A stretch of 64,000 nucleotides of DNA from Oribacterium sp. oral taxon 078 str. F0262 (GTDB lineage Bacteria; Bacillota; Clostridia; Lachnospirales; Lachnospiraceae): contig NZ_GG729933.1 of assembly GCF_000160135.1 (NCBI RefSeq), forward strand, positions 564,816 to 628,815. Direction: 5' to 3'. The notes under the pieces were generated by a model. The model was not told where the DNA came from. It saw only the letters and a list, made by a program, of their open reading frames with translations, and did no database searches. Position numbers and translations under genes: made by a program. Of the stretch, positions 61,269 to 64,000 are shown one piece after another. Positions within the stretch are counted from its first letter, which is position 1. The number at the start of each line of letters is the position of its first letter.

Positions 61269-62366
61269 ATGGAGGACAGACGTTTTCGCTTTCTTCGCTA
61301 TGCGAATTGCTGGGAGGACAGCAGGATTATAAGGGAAGGGCTTTCGATCCGGCCCGGGGAGAGAGGGCTTTCGGTCGCCTCCGGCGGAGACAATGCGCTC
61401 TTTCTCCTGACGGCGGATCCCGCGGAGATCGTGGCATTTGACTGGAATCACTCGGAGCTCGCCTGTACAGAGCTGAAGATGGCGGGCTTTCGGGAGCTTT
61501 CCCACGCGGAGCTTCTCGCCTTTTTGGGAGTGCGCCCCTCTGGGAAGCGGCAGGAGAGCTACCGAAAGCTTCGGGAGGGGCTTTCAGAGTCCTCCAGGGC
61601 GTATTTTGACAGGCATCCGGGGATAATCCGGAGGGGCTTGATCCACTGCGGCAAATTTGAGCGGTATTTCCAGCTCTTTCGGCGGGGGATCGCCCCGCTG
61701 TTTTGCTCCTCCCGGAGGCTTTCGGAATTTTGCAGGCTGAGGGAGCCGGAGGAGCAGAGGGCATTTTACGGGCGCTGGATCGACGGGAAGCGCTTCCGCG
61801 CGATCTTTCGGCTCTATTTCGGGGTGAGGCTTATGGGAAGGCTCGGAAGAGACCGAAGCTTTTACCGCCATGTCGGGGATACCGATCATTTTCCGGAGGA
61901 GGTGAAGGCGCGATTTGAGTATGGGATAAGCCACAGCAGAAACTTCGAAAATCCGTATCTTAGCTACATTCTCAGAGGGAATTACTCGGAGAGCTCTCTC
62001 CCGGACTATCTGAGGGAGGAAAATCATGACTGCATCCGCAGAAGGCTCGATCGTCTCCGACTGTTCCGGGGGAGCCTTCTGGAGGTCCCGGAGGGAAGGC
62101 CCTTCGACTTTCTGAATCTCTCGGATCTCTTTGAGTACATGGACGAGGAGGAGTTCTCGGAAAATGAGAGAAAGCTCTCGGCTCTCGCCTCTCCCGGGGC
62201 CCGCATTGCACTGTGGAATATGCAAAACAGACGTTATCTTCGGAAGGACGATTTTTTAGCGGAGGAAGAGGAGAGCAGGCGGCTTTTTTCGAAAAACCGA
62301 TCCTATTTTTACCGGGATTTTACGATTTATCATGTCCCGGGGGATCTTCTTCCTCACGAGCCTTAG
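61269..62366 (+). CDS. BtaA-like DUF3419 protein (SAM 3-amino-3-carboxypropyl transferase family)
   Basis: 365 residues from ATG 61269, with GAGGAGGA at 61253-61260. 'RYANCWEDSRIIREGL', 'GLSVASGGDNALFLLTADPAEIVAFDWNHSELACTELKMA' and 'FDFLNLSDLFEYMDEEEF' are the hallmarks of DUF3419/BtaA, which moves the aminocarboxypropyl group of SAM to diacylglycerol in betaine-lipid synthesis. No BtaB N-methyltransferase is nearby, so the product would stop at a homoserine ether or differ. Last gene of the cluster. Confidence 0.88.
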   Translation: MEDRRFRFLRYANCWEDSRIIREGLSIRPGERGLSVASGGDNALFLLTADPAEIVAFDWNHSELACTELKMAGFRELSHAELLAFLGVRPSGKRQESYRKLREGLSESSRAYFDRHPGIIRRGLIHCGKFERYFQLFRRGIAPLFCSSRRLSEFCRLREPEEQRAFYGRWIDGKRFRAIFRLYFGVRLMGRLGRDRSFYRHVGDTDHFPEEVKARFEYGISHSRNFENPYLSYILRGNYSESSLPDYLREENHDCIRRRLDRLRLFRGSLLEVPEGRPFDFLNLSDLFEYMDEEEFSENERKLSALASPGARIALWNMQNRRYLRKDDFLAEEEESRRLFSKNRSYFYRDFTIYHVPGDLLPHEP

Positions 62367-62384
62367 AGGGCTGGAGGCCGCCTT

Positions 62385-62523
62385 TTCTGCCGCTTTGTCC
62401 GCCCTGCACAGGACGCTCTCGCTCCGACTGCCGCGGCCAGCGGCGCATAAGCGATTTTCAGGACCAAATCGCTAAACGCCGGGGCGGCAGACGGCCTGCG
62501 CTTGGGCAGGCAAAGCGGCAGAA
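62385..62523. repeat. Nested palindromic element (repeat unit B, copy 2)
   Basis: Perfect 13-bp terminal inverted repeats TTCTGCCGCTTTG (62385-62397) and CAAAGCGGCAGAA (62511-62523) enclose a core shared with copy 1 at 2.2 kb. The inner stem is AGCGATTT (62450-62457) with AAATCGCT (62466-62473); in copy 1 it is AGCGATCT with AGATCGCT, so one base pair has been exchanged for another. It starts 19 bp after the BtaA-like stop. A small non-autonomous mobile element or a structured 3' RNA are both possible. Confidence 0.85.
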
Positions 62524-62562
62524 CGGCTGCTTAAAATGTGGGGCTTTCAGTGATCCGGGGGT

Positions 62563-62702
62563 CCTGAAGGAGCGGGGGAGGCACTTCTCTTCGAGAAGAC
62601 TCAAGGACGCTCCGAGTCTGCCTGATGGCAGACTTCTGTGCTTATGCTTCGCTGCGTCCGCAGCTCAGCGACTCGGCTTCGCCCGGGAGGCATCAGCCGA
62701 CC
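62563..62702 (-). repeat. Single copy of hairpin mosaic (repeat unit A)
   Basis: It contains CACTTCTCTTCGAGAAG, CTCCGAGTCTGCC-TGAT-GGCAGACTTCT, GCAGCTCAGCGACTCGGC and CGCCCGGGAGGCATCAGCCG in the same order as the 24-kb array, but the CTCCC/GGGAG stem is missing from its usual place. It ends 1 bp before the TAG of the convergent glycosyltransferase. With unit B next to it, it repeats the A+B arrangement of the first locus in mirror image. Confidence 0.85.
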
Positions 62703-62703
62703 T

Positions 62704-63996
62704 CTACATTCTCAGGCGTTTTTTCAGGTTCTGGAAGACCTTTTCTCTGAGGGCGCGGTAGTTTTTCTTTTCGCCTTCGCTCATTCCTTCTGTGCTGTTT
62801 TGCTCTTCCTCCGAGACAGCGCTGTCTATCGCATTCAGAATTCTTCCGGATTTTTCTGTGAGGGATGCGGTCTCCGGTTTTGCGAAGTCCATCTTCAGGT
62901 AGCCGCGGATCGAGAGATACTGAAGGAGAGCCTGCGCGGAAATTTTGGGGAGCTCCAGGTATTCGGAGAGCTCTTTTAAGTCGCCGACGCTGCCGAAGCT
63001 ATGAAGGTAGAGGAGGACGGAAAGCTCGCGGCGCTCCAGATCAAAGCGGCTCATCACGGAGCGGAAGAGGCGCTGAAACATGCGCTCCTCATAGTAATGC
63101 TTTGTCCAGGAATTTTCCCGGACGAAGTCGTGGGCGACTTTCGTCCTCTCCTCTCCGAGTTTTTTGGATCCCGGAAGGAGGGGGATCGCTTCATTGTCTC
63201 GGGAGTAATCGAGCAAAAAGCGGTAGATTTCCGCGCGCTTTTTCGCATAATCCTCCGGACTGTAGACATTTTTATAGAAGTCGGAGTAGTAGTCGATCAC
63301 ATTCAGCTTCATGCGGATGATGTCGCTCGCATTGAGTCCCTGCTGGACGAGGGAGCCCTCCGTCTTTACATAGTAGTAGATCGGGACGCGGAGCACATAG
63401 ATCCTGTCTGCGTGAAGGAGATACTCCATATTAAAGATGAAGTCCTCGCACCAGCGGAGCTCCGGGTCCATCCGGAGACCATAGCGCTCGATGATATCCC
63501 GGCGGAAGAGCTTGTTCCAGAGGACGCCGTAATAGTAGTCCGCGGGACTTTTCGCCATCCAGTCCGCAAACTCCTGCCTCGTGAGAAGTCCTTCCGTGTC
63601 GATAGAGCCCTTCCGGGAGATCCATTTCTCGACGACCCGGTAGAAATCCGCTATGACGATATCCGCCTTCTCTTTTTCCAGTGCGCGGACAAGCTGTCCG
63701 CTGGCCTCCGGAGTGATCCAGTCATCCGCATCGAGAAACTGGATATAGCGGCCCTTTGCGATGGAGAGCGCCGCATTTCTGGTATTGGAGACGCCGGAAT
63801 TTTCCTTATGGATGACACGGATCCTCGCATCCTTTTCGCAGAAGCTGTCACAGAGCTTTTCGGAGCCGTCCTTGCTGCCATCGTCCATGAGGAGGAGCTC
63901 GAAGTCTTTGAAATCCTGTGAGAGGATACTGTTTACACAGCGGCTGAGCGTCTCCTTGGCATTATAGATCGGTACAATGATGGAAAGTACAGGCAT
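62704..63996 (-). CDS. Glycosyltransferase family 2 with C-terminal MarR-like winged helix
   Basis: 430 residues. Residues 1-240 are a GT2 (GT-A) domain: 'LSIIVPIYNAKETLSRCVNSIL', 'LLMDDGSKDGS', 'GVSNTRNAALSIAKGRYIQFLDADDW' (DxD at 89-91) and 'WCEDFIFNMEYLL'. Residues ~318-428 look like a MarR domain: 'ELSVLLYLHSFGSVGDLKELSEYL', 'ISAQALLQYLSIRGYLKM', 'ASLTEKSGRIL' and an ending 'MSEGEKKNYRALREKVFQNL'. This pairing is unusual. The start lies 4 bp from the window edge, so a longer N-terminus is unlikely but not excluded. Confidence 0.88.
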   Translation of the reverse strand: MPVLSIIVPIYNAKETLSRCVNSILSQDFKDFELLLMDDGSKDGSEKLCDSFCEKDARIRVIHKENSGVSNTRNAALSIAKGRYIQFLDADDWITPEASGQLVRALEKEKADIVIADFYRVVEKWISRKGSIDTEGLLTRQEFADWMAKSPADYYYGVLWNKLFRRDIIERYGLRMDPELRWCEDFIFNMEYLLHADRIYVLRVPIYYYVKTEGSLVQQGLNASDIIRMKLNVIDYYSDFYKNVYSPEDYAKKRAEIYRFLLDYSRDNEAIPLLPGSKKLGEERTKVAHDFVRENSWTKHYYEERMFQRLFRSVMSRFDLERRELSVLLYLHSFGSVGDLKELSEYLELPKISAQALLQYLSIRGYLKMDFAKPETASLTEKSGRILNAIDSAVSEEEQNSTEGMSEGEKKNYRALREKVFQNLKKRLRM

Positions 63997-64000
63997 GCAT

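Noticed and set aside
62385-62702. Insertion sequence
   Set aside because: There is a 13-bp terminal inverted repeat, but no transposase frame and no clear target-site duplication. At most it is a non-autonomous element.

Overview
The window is a GC-rich chromosomal segment from a Gram-positive anaerobe, most likely a clostridial Lachnospiraceae-type bacterium. The inference rests on IreB, a serine-phosphorylatable HPr-like protein without the catalytic histidine, RNase J, dimeric-type GlyS, a PreP-like M16C peptidase, the order era-recO-glyS, lipobox lipoproteins and strong AGGAGG ribosome binding sites. The exact genus cannot be named from sequence alone. No rRNA, tRNA, CRISPR array or insertion sequence was recognised.

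Layout. 1-8.1 kb: surface polysaccharide genes (two GT4-type glycosyltransferases, a 3,4-ketoisomerase and aminotransferase pair for a 3-amino-3,6-dideoxyhexose, a flippase, an O-acyltransferase). 8.5-17.1 kb: LacI regulator, a DinJ-like antitoxin with a decayed partner, then a hydroxy/keto-acid uptake and metabolism locus (Ldh-type reductase, TRAP transporter DctPQM, AEC carrier, cyclase-family hydrolase, PanE-like reductase). 17.3-20 kb: a second acyltransferase and two small toxin-antitoxin-like loci (HicB-like; AbrB plus PIN). 20.1-24 kb: a five-gene FkbH-ACP-MaoC-SDR-GNAT module that looks able to build and transfer an unusual acyl group. 24.6-39.4 kb: housekeeping genes (thiI, HPr-like, mtaB, ireB, ruvX fused to a DUF1292 domain, RNase J, MltG-like, O-methyltransferase, U32 peptidase, YdcF, M16C peptidase, era, recO). 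39.6-43.5 kb: metal-chelate or corrinoid type ABC importer with a methyltransferase. 44.7-47.9 kb: glyS translationally coupled to a two-component system. 48.3-53.2 kb: a thioredoxin-like lipoprotein, a 52-residue CxxC membrane peptide, a polyferredoxin membrane protein, a second two-component system and a lipoprotein.

53.6-62.4 kb holds the least explained part: a run of same-strand genes for an AMP-forming ligase, a GNAT-like protein, a PP-loop ATPase, a short UbiA-like membrane protein, a PEP-synthase-like phosphotransferase and a BtaA-like (DUF3419) aminocarboxypropyl transferase. I recognise no described pathway with this gene set. The window ends with a glycosyltransferase 2 protein that carries a MarR-like winged-helix tail.

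A second theme is a dispersed family of palindromic repeats placed right at the 3' ends of genes (1.8-2.4, 12.3, 24.1-24.6, 28.9, 53.3 and 62.4-62.7 kb). Unit A is a ~132-135 bp mosaic of short hairpins, present as three-copy arrays or singly. Unit B is a 139-162 bp nested palindrome whose stems differ between copies but stay base-paired. This compensatory change suggests that the folded form, as RNA or DNA, matters.
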